Assembly (NCBI RefSeq): GCF_003590095.1
Contig: NC_039490.1
Coordinates: 10,061,834-10,125,833 of the forward strand
Origin: Trichoplusia ni
Taxonomy: Eukaryota > Arthropoda > Insecta > Lepidoptera > Noctuidae
Length of the DNA: 64,000 nt
Direction of reading: 5' to 3'
In this document: one piece after another, positions 55,171 to 64,000 of the stretch
How the letters are laid out: each line of letters opens with the position of its first letter
Position numbering within the stretch: position 1 is the first letter of the stretch
The notes under the pieces: generated by a model
What the model was told of the DNA's origin: nothing
The model's input: only the letters and a program-made list of their open reading frames with translations
Database searches by the model: none
Made by a program: the position numbers and the translations under genes

Positions 55171-57280
55171 GGCAACATAGTTCCCTATTTCCTCTCTTCA
55201 ACCAAGTATCCAAGAATGGTTTCTCATCAAACCAAGCTTTTCCCGCCACCATTTAGTTCTCCATTCCGTTTGTCTGTATGTCACACCTACTATTTAACCG
55301 AAATTCATCAAAATCAGCATAAAGTCGCCATTAAAGAGGCTAATTAAAATTTTATAGTTTTAAATGTTCTACCGGCTCTGTCATTGGTCGCATATTTAAC
55401 ATTTTTTTACTAATTATAATGTACAATGTGGATATACGAAGATAGATTATAATGATGGAATAGTTTGCATATTAATTAAGAATTTTAATTACTTATTTTA
55501 TAATTTTTGGCCTATTTTTAAGATTTTTTTATCATAAGAATTGAATTGAATAAGAAATGAAGGTATCACTTAGTTTTTCAGCAACCCAATATTTAAATTC
55601 TTGCTAACTGGCGTCTTAAAGATTTAAATAGGCTGAAAAGCTCAATACTCAATTATTTATTGCGTTCCACAATGTACATCAAAGCCTTAAAATCTAATAA
55701 TACAGAACCATTATCGACCCTGTCGACCACACCAATATCTTAGCTTCAAAATATTTGAATAATAACAATAAATAGATCCGTATTAGAATAAAATGATTGG
55801 AACCAAAAGAACCGATAAAATAATATTAGCATTTATCATCCCACTGTTGGGCAAAGGCCTCTTCTCCTACAGGAACAAACTTAGTCCACCATATGAACTA
55901 ACTAAACGCGATTTAAATATTAACTTTTCCTCTACAATTTGTCACAAATCAAAAACCGCAATAAATAACTATACCAATTAATCGAAATTATTAATTACAA
56001 TACAAAAGCATATTTGACGAACAATGAAAGGGCTTCCAACCTAAAAATCAAACGAAAAAAATCTACTGAACCACATATTGTGACCCCTACTGGGTTCTTA
56101 ACATGCCGCCACCAACGTTGACTTGTAATTAAGACATTTTGTTCAATAAAATGTTGCTTACTGTATTATCAATGATAAACAACCTTGTTTGATTGAGCAA
56201 ACTAAATTAGACCTTAATTACTTAAATTTAAGACTTTTATTTGGTTTTTGCACAGATTTTTTTGGAACGAAAATTAAAGTATAAGATAATTAGTGCATTA
56301 ATAAAATCAAATGAATGCTAATATATAAAAATTGTTTCTTTGTTTGTCTTTTAAGGGCTTAAATGTTTGATCAGTGCGTTTAGGCAACCACTCAAATGTA
56401 TTGAACTGACAAGTCAAAGTCACGTCACTTGTCGAAGAGGAATTTCATTCACATACATTTTGAAGTTTTCTATTCTAATGCAATTTTCTTTTGTAATGTA
56501 ATGTACGGAAACTCCAAATAAGTACATGGAATTAAATACAATAAATATCAAAATTGAATATTTCAATTAAACTATTTTTTATTAGTGTAAAACGAAAATC
56601 TACATGGGATTTTAAAGTTACAAAACGTGTTAAATTATGTCATTTATCGCTAAAGCAACAGAAAATACTTCATCTTTTTACATTACTACTGTCATTCGCG
56701 GTTCATGATAAACAGTCCGGTATCAGACAAACAAACAGACAGGACAGCGAAGTTCGAACATTATCCTAATTTAACTATTAGATACCTCAACCTTCAACGA
56801 TACAACACACCAAACCAATAAACGCTTAATCAAGAAAATAATTGTCATATAAAAAGTTAACGGATAAACTTGAAGATTATTCGCGTCTTGAGAGATATCA
56901 CGAGATTAACGATCGACAATAATTTGATGTCTTAATTAAAGCATAAAGACAGCCTGGGTGGCCACATCCGCTGCGAACGAAACATATACCTAAACGACTT
57001 ATAAAAAGACAGATGTTTCTAAAAATACATCAACTTTAATCGTATTTATTTTAAATGTATATTTAATTAACAATTTTTATTGCAGTAATTGGTAATTGCA
57101 GTTTCGAGTTGATTTTTGTTAAGTAATTGAATTTATCGTAATTTTTTGTTTGTTCAATTTTTTTCTGCAGTTTTATTCGTTGGTTTAATGAGTGGTTATT
57201 ATAAATTAATGTCGCTTTTGTTAGTTTTACAGTATAATTACTTTCAATATAACGACATTAATTTTTTGGTTTAAGAACAG
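55171..57280. other. inv: low-repeat intronic stretch
   Basis: About 2.1 kb. The only recognisable piece is an RTE scrap at 55829-55868 (ATCCCACTGTTGGGCAAAGG). Otherwise AT-rich, no exon. Confidence 0.35.
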
Positions 57281-57347
57281 ATTACGGTCGTATTCTTATC
57301 GGTACGGCCCGACTAGCAGTGGCTCTACTCGCGAGTTATTGCTAGTC

Positions 57348-57466
57348 GCATAACTGGGTTGAGGAGGTCAGAGGCAGTCGCTCCTTGTAAAACACTGGTG
57401 CTAAACTGCATCTGATTAGACTGGAAGCCGATGCCAACATAGTTGGGAAAAGAAATGGATGATGAT
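57348..57466 (+). mobile_element. SINE-5 3' part
   Basis: AACTGGGTTGAGGAGGTCAG, GGCAGTCGCTCCTTGTAAAA and GACTGGAAGCCGATGCCAAC lead to the GGATGATGATCA tail. A Rep-B scrap (CGGCCCGACTAG) precedes it at about 57300. Confidence 0.65.
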
Positions 57467-57837
57467 CATTAAAATTATAACTATAAATACGGGTGAATAA
57501 GATTCACAATCCCATTGATATAATTTCTTAATTCACCGCCAAATTGGCAACGGATGACACGCAAAAATGAACAAATCCTGTTTACCAAATTGCCTTTGTA
57601 TACACCATACGATACAAAACAAGAATGTCAACAATTATATTAAAACTCATTGTCAATGTAATTGCAGTAACCAATTGTGTTCTGCAGAAATTGCAGTGAA
57701 TAATTGAACCAATTATGGATTCGGATCCTACACATGAATATGTAACCAACCTTTAAAATGGTCTGTAGTGTATTTGTTGCTGAGAAGAGAGATATCATGA
57801 GAGTTGATGAAGACTTTTTGACGTTTCAGTATTGATT

Positions 57838-57975
57838 ACACGGATAGTCGAGTGTCGTGCCGTGTGGATTTGATCCCCGCGTGGGAAAAGCATTTGTGTG
57901 ATCCACGAATGTTCGTTCTAAGTCTAAAGTATGTGAAACTCCCCGAGAAAGAATTACACTCCATTAGAGCAAAAG
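57838..57975 (+). mobile_element. SINE-1 with internal deletions
   Basis: ACGGATAGTCGAGTG (A box) and GGATTTGATCCCCGCGTGGG (B box) are closer than usual because part of the head is deleted. CATTTGTGTGATCCACGAAT follows. Confidence 0.6.
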
Positions 57976-58515
57976 TCGGTTAAAAATATCGATATTGGTG
58001 TTCAAAAAGTGCCACTTGGTACTTGGTAGCCAAAAGTTGAATAACTACAACATTTCTTTCCGAAACGACCCTTGAATTTTTTAAACGACGTTTCCTCTAC
58101 TCATTACTACATTTTTTGTTTATTTCCGATATGGCTTTTTTCTTGCTATATTCGAAATATCGTCGGAATATAAACACGTAACAAATATAGTCAAAAACTA
58201 AACAAAACGCCGCTTTCCTTAGTAACTCAAAAAACAATAAAGTGTGACGCGTGATCAACATCCCAAGTACTTGCAAATAGAACTTATACTAATTAGTAAT
58301 GCTTAACTGAACTAATTACTTATATTCCACTTAATTATGCGTTCGAATTGCTTAGTTAATGAGACAAGCGTTTTGTTTAATTACCCTAAGAAAGCTATGG
58401 GATAATGAGATTGATGGATTGGAGAATAAGTGGCTCAAGATTGCCTTTTTTCTTGTGTAAGGAGAATCTTCTTGGTGCTAACCTCTTTTGGCGAGGAAAT
58501 GGGTAGTGTCAGACT
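57976..58515. other. inv: AT-rich intronic DNA
   Basis: Nothing recognised. Confidence 0.35.
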
Positions 58516-58519
58516 CTTA

Positions 58520-58725
58520 ATTTTTTTACGACTCCCGCGGAAAGGATTTTGCTCCTTGTGTCGCGGGGGTTTTACAAACATACAAATCACATGCACAAAG
58601 ACACCCAGACTTAGAACAAGCATTCGTCGATCACACAAATGCTTGTCTTATGCGGGGATCGATCCCGCGCCACGTCGCGTACGGTTTGGGTTTGGCGTGG
58701 TGACCTTAACCACTCGTCTATCCAT
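58520..58725 (-). mobile_element. SINE-1, full length
   Basis: The tail ACGACTCCCGCGGAAAGG leads to TTGTGTCGCGGGGGTTTTAC, GCACAAAGACACCCAGACTT, CGGGGATCGATCCCGCGCCA (B box) and AACCACTCGTCTATCCATGC (A box). Open frames on both strands here are repeat-derived. Confidence 0.75.
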
Positions 58726-59196
58726 GCCGACTTACTGATTAAACATGAACCGATATTATGGTTGATCGTGGCAACGCATAGCATATTCATCATGCACAAA
58801 TAATAGTCAAGATCTTTCACCACCAATGACTAGGATTTGATGTAAAATAAGTAAGGCTGCCGCTGTACGTTCATCTGTCACAAGGCTTTATGAACTGAGA
58901 TAGCTAGATAATTCAAATTTTCACGAATGCATTTCGGTTGTATAGTACTTATAAGGCAAGCAACAATCAAAATCAAGGGTTCTCTTTTTTTTACAAATTT
59001 GTTTTTTTTTGTCCCACTTGTGCGAAAGTGTCGCGAGAATACATAAATATAGATTGTTTTTTTATTTTGCAGCTAAATTGATTAAATATTAATATCCCAT
59101 ACTGGTCGATAATGTTTATTGTAATATCAAATATTGTTTATTTATTTTTGCATTTAATATGTGTTTGTATTAATTATGCTTTTTCTTTTGTTTTAG

Positions 59197-59202
59197 GAAG
59201 AA
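59197..59202 (+). CDS. inv: invected RS microexon (6 nt)
   Basis: A six-base exon, GAAGAA, lies between a strong acceptor (TTTTTCTTTTGTTTTAG, with branch-like TTAAT upstream) and a consensus donor GTAAGT. Exon 2 ends in phase 1 with G, so the join reads G|GA AGA A|NN: Gly376, Arg377 and a residue starting with A, Ser if the next exon starts GY. The Arg-Ser insertion between EH2 and EH3, encoded by a tiny exon, is the established hallmark of hexapod invected as opposed to engrailed. Phase, strand, content and both splice sites all fit. The following exon (EH3 and homeodomain) is not in the window. Confidence 0.9.
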
Positions 59203-59240
59203 GTAAGTACGGGACCCGCTCACGGCAACCACGTGAGAAA

Positions 59241-60015
59241 ATTCCATTTATTTTTATAAAAAAAAACAATATTTTTCATATATTATATTATTTTCGTATT
59301 ATTCAAGCAAAGTTTAATTACAGAAAAAAAGAATGTAAACTTATTGCCACGATTCTACAACAAATAAAATTATTAAATAGGTATTGAAAATAATATATTT
59401 ATCTCAATTTTATTAATTTCATTATATTATAAATGTTTAATATAAAAAACGAAAGCACGAAAAAGTATTCAAGTTACGCAAATTAAGGACATACCTAATA
59501 CGGTAATATTTCTTGTGTATTATAAATTAACAGCTTATTTCATTAATCTAAAATAATAGGTTGACCAACAGTTTCATCACCTGTATTTCATTATTTTCTT
59601 GAATAATATATTAATTTCGGTCACTTAATTTCTACTCCATCTTGGTTAGACACGATAGTACTATTTGACGGCCGACTATAGATCAAAAATTAAAACCAAA
59701 AAAACAGATCAAAGCCAGTATCTTAATAAGCCCATTCTAATAATTTTAGTCGCAAACTCTACATAGATAATTATTTTTTGTCGTGATAATTTAAATTAAT
59801 TCTTTCTTGTATCCGCTAACGAAAGTTATATTGTAATAAAGTTTAGCGTAATAAGAACAGGTTGTCGGCTAACTTTCTATGGAGAAAACGGTTGATTACT
59901 TTAAAATGACGTTAATATATCATCTACATAATACCACGTTTAGAATAAAACTATGGCTGATGTGGAAGCGAGATAGTGCACTTCACATAGAACGCTGTCT
60001 CTTTCACAACTTTGA
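59241..60015. other. inv: very AT-rich intronic DNA
   Basis: No repeat core is recognised. AATAAA occurs at 59363-59368, which is expected often in such DNA. GAAGCGAGATAG..CGCTGTCTCTTTC lies near 59966-60005. Confidence 0.4.
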
Positions 60016-60017
60016 AT

Positions 60018-60093
60018 GCACGGATAGCCGAGTGGTCGAAGTCATCTCGACAAAACCGCTGTGCATGATGTGTCGCGAGTTCAATCCCCGCGT
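60018..60093 (+). mobile_element. SINE-1 head fused to SINE-2
   Basis: The tRNA-like head GCACGGATAGCCGAGTGGTC (A box) and CGCGAGTTCAATCCCCGCG (B box) are intact, but the SINE-1 body is replaced by SINE-2 body sequence from 60094. Confidence 0.65.
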
Positions 60094-60215
60094 ACTATAC
60101 TTAGTTATTTCTAAATACATACATAATGTAGATAAATTACACCCAGGCACAGAACAAATATGATTCGCAATTATGATCGCACAAACATTTGTGGTTGGGA
60201 CCACTAGACCAACAT
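60094..60215 (-). mobile_element. SINE-2 middle part
   Basis: TTTCTAAATACATACATAAT, ATTACACCCAGGCACAGAAC and ACCACTAGACCAACATCC (worn head) are in minus orientation. The B box region has been lost. Confidence 0.6.
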
Positions 60216-60284
60216 CCAACATCATCATAGTATTCTATTTGGCTTTCACAAAGACTGATGCAGATTTAGAAAAGAGACAGTCAT

Positions 60285-60479
60285 CAGTGCCGTATTATCC
60301 ATAAGGCACTCTAGGCCAGTGCCTAGCAGCCCACTATGACCAGGGGCCCACCACCAGAGAAGGTATCTTAAAAAAAGCTCGATAAATTTCACTTAATGAA
60401 CGACAACACTTTAACTTGAACCAAGGGGGCTCCCACTCCCTTATTGCCTCAGGGCCCCGGGCCTCTAGATCCAGCCCTG
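60285..60479 (+). mobile_element. hAT-type MITE with perfect 8-bp TSD
   Basis: The left end CAGTGCCGTATTATCC and right end GATCCAGCCCTG are worn inverted repeats. ACAGTCAT flanks at 60277-60284 and 60480-60487. The 195-bp interior has GGCCC-rich parts and matches 42250-42446 inverted. No transposase is present. Confidence 0.82.
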
Positions 60480-60487
60480 ACAGTCAT

Positions 60488-60988
60488 ATGCTGTGTAGTA
60501 CGCTATCTTGCTTTCACAACTCCAAGATTATTACTTCAAGAGATGTTGATTCTCTGTCTTACGTGCCGAATAAACGGTTGGTTGAATAGTTACTTTAGAA
60601 TGTAAAAAGGTAAAAATCTTAATTTGATTGTCACCGACCGATTGTAAAAACGAAAAAAAATGTGTAAGAAGCCATCGATTTTTGTTAACTACGAAAAAAC
60701 AACAAAAAATCTAAGTCGTGACGGTTTTAAATTGATTATTTACGCGTAAATTACGAATACGTGAGGTTGTATTCGTATTTTAGTTTAAAATAGACCTATT
60801 GTTAATACTAATAGGTAATTGTGAGGCCTACGTTCAAGAATTTCGTTTTTTATTGATTAAACTGTCAAAGTAAAGTTTAATTTGCAGTTTTTTTGAGATA
60901 GTGGTCAATATAACGCAAATTACCCCAAATACCATCTCTAGTTCATTTTGGGGTAAGAATAGTAAAAATATAATTTTAGTCCGCTGGT
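60488..60988. other. inv: intronic DNA, nothing firmly recognised
   Basis: ACGAATAC..GTATTCGT forms a small perfect hairpin near 60756-60779. AAATTACCCCAAATACC at 60917 may be the left end of a larger element. Confidence 0.35.
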
Positions 60989-61003
60989 GTGAGGAAAAAG
61001 TAG

Positions 61004-61365
61004 TCATCGGCCTAGCCTTTTCCCAACTATGTTGGGGTCGGCTACCAGTCCAACCAGTTTCAGCTAAGTACCAGTGTTTAACAAGGAGCGACTGCCTATC
61101 TGACCTCCTCAACCCAGTTACCTGGGCAACACGACACCCCTTGGTTAGACTGGCTGTCAGACTTTTAAGCTTCTGACTACCTGTAACGACTGTCAAAGAT
61201 GTAGGAATAATAGCCGGGACCCACAATTTAACGTGCCTTCCGAAACACGAAGGAACTCGCTATGACAAAGATGGTCACCCATCTACGGACCTACCGCGTC
61301 AAGCATAGCTTAACCTGTGATCGAATCGCCTTTGCGGTTATAGCTTAGCCACGAGCTCCACCCTA
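61004..61365 (-). mobile_element. SINE-5, full-length reference copy
   Basis: It runs from the tail CATCGGCC side to the 5' end near GAGCTCCACCCTA. On the minus strand TGGCTAAGCTATAACCGC (A-box-like) and GCGATTCGATCAC (B-box-like) mark a tRNA-derived pol III promoter. Imperfect direct repeats GTGAGGAAAAAGTAG (60989-61003) and GTGAGGGAAAAATAG (61366-61380) flank it (13 of 15 identical). At 362 bp it defines the family. The 130-codon minus-strand frame and 91-codon plus-strand frame across it are by-products. Confidence 0.8.
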
Positions 61366-61380
61366 GTGAGGGAAAAATAG

Positions 61381-62875
61381 TATAGGTATATAAAGGCTTT
61401 TTAAAAAAGGGTTCTCTTAGGTACAACTGACGATTAAAACTTGGATATTAATTAAATGCATGTATACTCGCACATATTGGTTGAAACGTAACTGCTATTA
61501 TAATAAATTAACTTGTTTTGTTTAAAAGCGTTTAATCTCTGAAATATTGACCTTTAACTTGGACAAAATGGAATGACATCGCTTGTCAAACGTTGTTTCT
61601 GCCCAGGAAGATAGAAAGGTTAGTAGGTTACTTACAGAATTGAAAAAAACACCTCCGCTGATCAAATTAAGTACGGATTGTTTTCTTTTGGACAGTATTT
61701 TTTAATTTGGCAGAAGCAATGTTTCATATATAGCCAAGTTTTTCCACATTATATTTCAGATATTATACGCCTGCATGCTCATTTTATTTTCTAACAATGT
61801 TATGTTTTTTAGCAAAATTACCCCAATTTTTTAAAAGCTGATCGTTGCAAAAATTCTTTGTCTATTAAATAGTCTGTGTGTTAGCCTTATGGTTATTATA
61901 CAATTACAGGTAGATAAGCTGATTTGACAACAGGTCATATAGATCAACTTTCTAGAAATCTGGGGTAATTCGTGTTTTTGTGTGTATTACGCATGTTTTA
62001 AACTATTTGTTGTTAATAACTATAGTCACATCATTTGTAAGTTTTTATGATGGCTTGTAATTTTTTTAAAGAATAAGACATTTTTTTAATTTCATTCAGT
62101 GCAATAGATTTTCTTAGATGACAAAATAGATACAGCTAAGAAATAGCTTAGATTTTTTTTGTTTTTATCAAAAACTGTTTATCTTAGAAATCAAAACTTC
62201 GGATTGGATGAACCGATTTTGTTGTTTTTTTATGGACCCATAAGAATTTTCATACACTTTAGCTCAGTTGTTTATATTTAAAATCGGTAATATGTTTTTT
62301 GTTGTTAAAACAATATTATTATAGTTTTCCGTTTAGTTTATTTTTAACTATTATTTTCACAATCTTTCAATATTTTGACTTCTATCAGCGCCAGTTAGCG
62401 ATCACTAGGCCAGCATAAAACAGAGGTTATGCTGAATAACAGCTTTTAAAGTAAGTCTGTAACAGTTGTGGGAGAGAGACAGCTCATTACACGGCCTAAA
62501 GCGATATTATCTCTTTCTTACAACTGTAAATAAAATTGAGTTTTTTCCTAGTTTTTAAGCATATTACAGTTTTACCAGAAGACATCAAGTTTGAGTGCAG
62601 TTTGAAGACAAACCCGTCAGGCGGTCGGTGAAATATTTTGACCAATTTTATATATATGAGGTTCTATGCTCGGTTGAGTAAAAACTGAATTGGTTAAGAT
62701 ATTGCATCGTCTGCTTGATCCGGGAATCTCATCGGGGGAACAGAAGCTTGTCTTGCAACATGTTTGTTTGTCTGTGTGTGTTTGTGCTTGTCTTGTGTTG
62801 TGTTTTTGTGTTTGTTTGATTGTAAAATGCGTTGCGTTTCAACTGATATGTAGCTTTAGGTATAACTAAAGAAAA
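61381..62875. other. inv: low-repeat intronic stretch
   Basis: It contains AAATTACCCCAATTTTT near 61815 and TCTGGGGTAATTCG near 61960, possible parts of a TACCCC-type element. A TG-rich run (TGTTTGTCTGTGTGTGTTTG) lies near 62763. No gene seen. Confidence 0.3.
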
Positions 62876-62880
62876 AAATA

Positions 62881-63067
62881 TGCAGCAAAGGTTGTTTTGC
62901 CACATAAATGAGCTCTAGGGAAAAATAAAGGGTATGAAAATATATGTTTTCCAATTATCGGACCAGCTAGCTCATACGTCTAATACGCACACGAAATTTC
63001 ATGAGTAATTCAGTTTTCGGAGGAATTCAGTTACGTACACTGTTATGCGAGAATTTTATATATTAGA
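62881..63067 (-). mobile_element. Hel-4, CTAG end lost
   Basis: GCAGCAAAGGTTGTTTTGCC, AAATAAAGGGTATGAAAATA and GCGAGAATTTTATATATTAGA|T. In its own sense it starts A|TCTAATATATAAAATTC. Confidence 0.6.
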
Positions 63068-63574
63068 TAAGAAAGGCAAATTGAATCAGAAATAAAACGG
63101 CAAAAATGAAGAGCATTTAAAACGCATTAGACACAAAATTAAAACAATTTATGTACTTTGAAATCAAAATAAAGCTATTTCTATACGGTATAATAATTAA
63201 AATTTCTAATACCACATTTAATAAACCTTGGTTAACGATCTCTATATAAAAGAACTACAACCAATTCTGTCATAAAATGCGCAAAAAGTATACAATTATT
63301 TGTGCAGAAAATTAAAGTTATTGAAATCATGATTAGTGCTAAACTTTATGAACGTTTAAAGCTGTTATTTATCTGTTAATTAAGTTTATGATTTTATTAG
63401 TTTGAGACAGGATTTCCTCAAATCAACTACTTTACTTAATTCTAGTGTAAGTTAATTGAAATTAAACCGTTAGGCCGCGGTGAAATCAAAGACATAATAA
63501 TAAACTATCTTCTTCCTACCGTATGACTGTAAAACCTTGTGACAGAGTTTAAACCATCCATAGACCTCTACAAA
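63068..63574. other. inv: AT-rich intronic DNA
   Basis: Nothing recognised. Confidence 0.35.
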
Positions 63575-63815
63575 TCTATACTTATATATGAAGCTGAAGA
63601 GTTTGTTTGAACGCGCTAATCTCAGGAACTACTGGTTCAAATTGAAAAAATATTTTTGTATTGAATAGACCATTCGTCGAGGAAAGTTTTAGGCTATATA
63701 CCATCACGTATACGTACGAGCGAAGATAAAATGGAAAATGTGGAAAAAATAGGGCAGATAACAATCATAACTTATATCTTCTAACCACGCGGACGAAGTC
63801 GCGGGCAACAACTAG
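63575..63815 (+). mobile_element. Hel-1 Helitron-like element, complete
   Basis: The junctions are AAA|TCTATACTTATATATG and GGGCAACAACTAG|T. The body is GAAGCTGAAGAGTTTG .. GAACGCGCTAATCTCAGG. 241 bp; its minus-strand open frame is a by-product. Confidence 0.75.
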
Positions 63816-64000
63816 TAAAAAATAAAGTGAAAATGTGTATAAGACACATGCAGAAACAATAGATATTACATAATTATAGTAATAGCTAACATGGAATATT
63901 AATGGAAAACATAATAGGGATGATGACTGGGTATAAAAAGAAAAAATCTCATTAGTCCCTCAGTTAGATAATTGAGAAAAACTAGAATTGACAAAGAGAA

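Larger units (their letters stand above)
18202..59196 (+). other. inv: inv intron 2 (40,995 bp)
   Basis: A very long intron between EH2 and the RS microexon, starting GTGAGTTACC and ending TTTTCTTTTGTTTTAG. It holds most of the repeats listed here, separated by low-repeat stretches that may contain enhancers. No internal exon with a homeobox-like or engrailed-like translation was found on either strand. Long introns at this position are known in insect inv genes. Confidence 0.85.
59203..64000 (+). other. inv: inv intron 3, incomplete
   Basis: It begins GTAAGTACGGGACCCGCTCA and continues to the window edge. A 28-bp stretch just after the donor is about two-thirds G+C and includes CACGTG at 59230-59235, in contrast to its AT-rich surroundings. 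The translated sequence was scanned for homeodomain words (WFQN, QNKR) on the plus strand; none are seen. Confidence 0.8.

Noticed and set aside
58430..58738. 102-codon frame near the microexon
   Set aside because: Most of it is a SINE-1 copy read through; the same peptide words recur at other SINE-1 copies.
60834..61226. 130-codon minus-strand frame, the second longest in the window
   Set aside because: Its middle is SINE-5, and related words appear in the frame at 45168-45386, also SINE-5. The frame is a by-product of the repeat.
59203..64000. Search for the invected homeobox exon
   Set aside because: No frame with engrailed-class homeodomain words was found downstream of the microexon, so no homeobox is claimed in the window.

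Overview
This window is AT-rich eukaryotic DNA from a lepidopteran insect. Two things show this. First, the only gene recognised is a lepidopteran-type invected (inv) homeobox gene. Second, the rest is packed with dispersed repeats of moth and butterfly type: tRNA-derived SINEs, short Helitron-like elements with TC...CTAG ends, truncated RTE-type LINE tails, and MITEs. The mix resembles noctuoid moths, but that placement is from memory and weak.

Layout. Positions 1-16.5 kb are 5' flank of inv with no recognisable protein gene. They hold SINE, Helitron, RTE and MITE copies, plus one decayed LINE ORF end at 10.5-10.7 kb. The inv gene starts at ATG 16554 on the + strand. Exon 1 (16554-17601) carries the acidic, Ser-rich N-terminus, the LSVG motif and the EH1 Groucho-binding motif. 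Intron 1 is 522 bp. Exon 2 (18124-18201) carries EH2, the WPAW Extradenticle-binding motif. Intron 2 is 40,995 bp and full of repeats. It ends at a 6-nt microexon, GAAGAA (59197-59202), which joins in phase to give Gly-Arg-Ser, the RS insertion diagnostic of insect invected. The homeobox exon is not found by 64000 and must lie further downstream, so the gene is partial here.

The most interesting items are the microexon with its GC-rich downstream flank, a possible read-through isoform without a homeodomain, a second eh1-like motif near the N-terminus, and Pho/YY1-like ATGGC motifs scattered across the locus. Several transposon insertions also have readable junctions: a Helitron-like element inside a SINE, a SINE inside a Helitron-like element with a 9-bp target duplication, RTE tails with 12-bp duplications, and hAT-type MITEs with 8-bp duplications.

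I found no convincing second protein gene, functional tRNA, rRNA or CRISPR array. Most short open frames fall inside repeats. Repeat families are named by their features (SINE-1 to -5, Hel-1 to -6, Rep-B to -E) because no database search was possible. For Helitron-like copies the strand runs from the TC end to the CTAG end; for SINEs it runs from the tRNA-like head to the tail. Copy boundaries without a stated terminus or target duplication are approximate.
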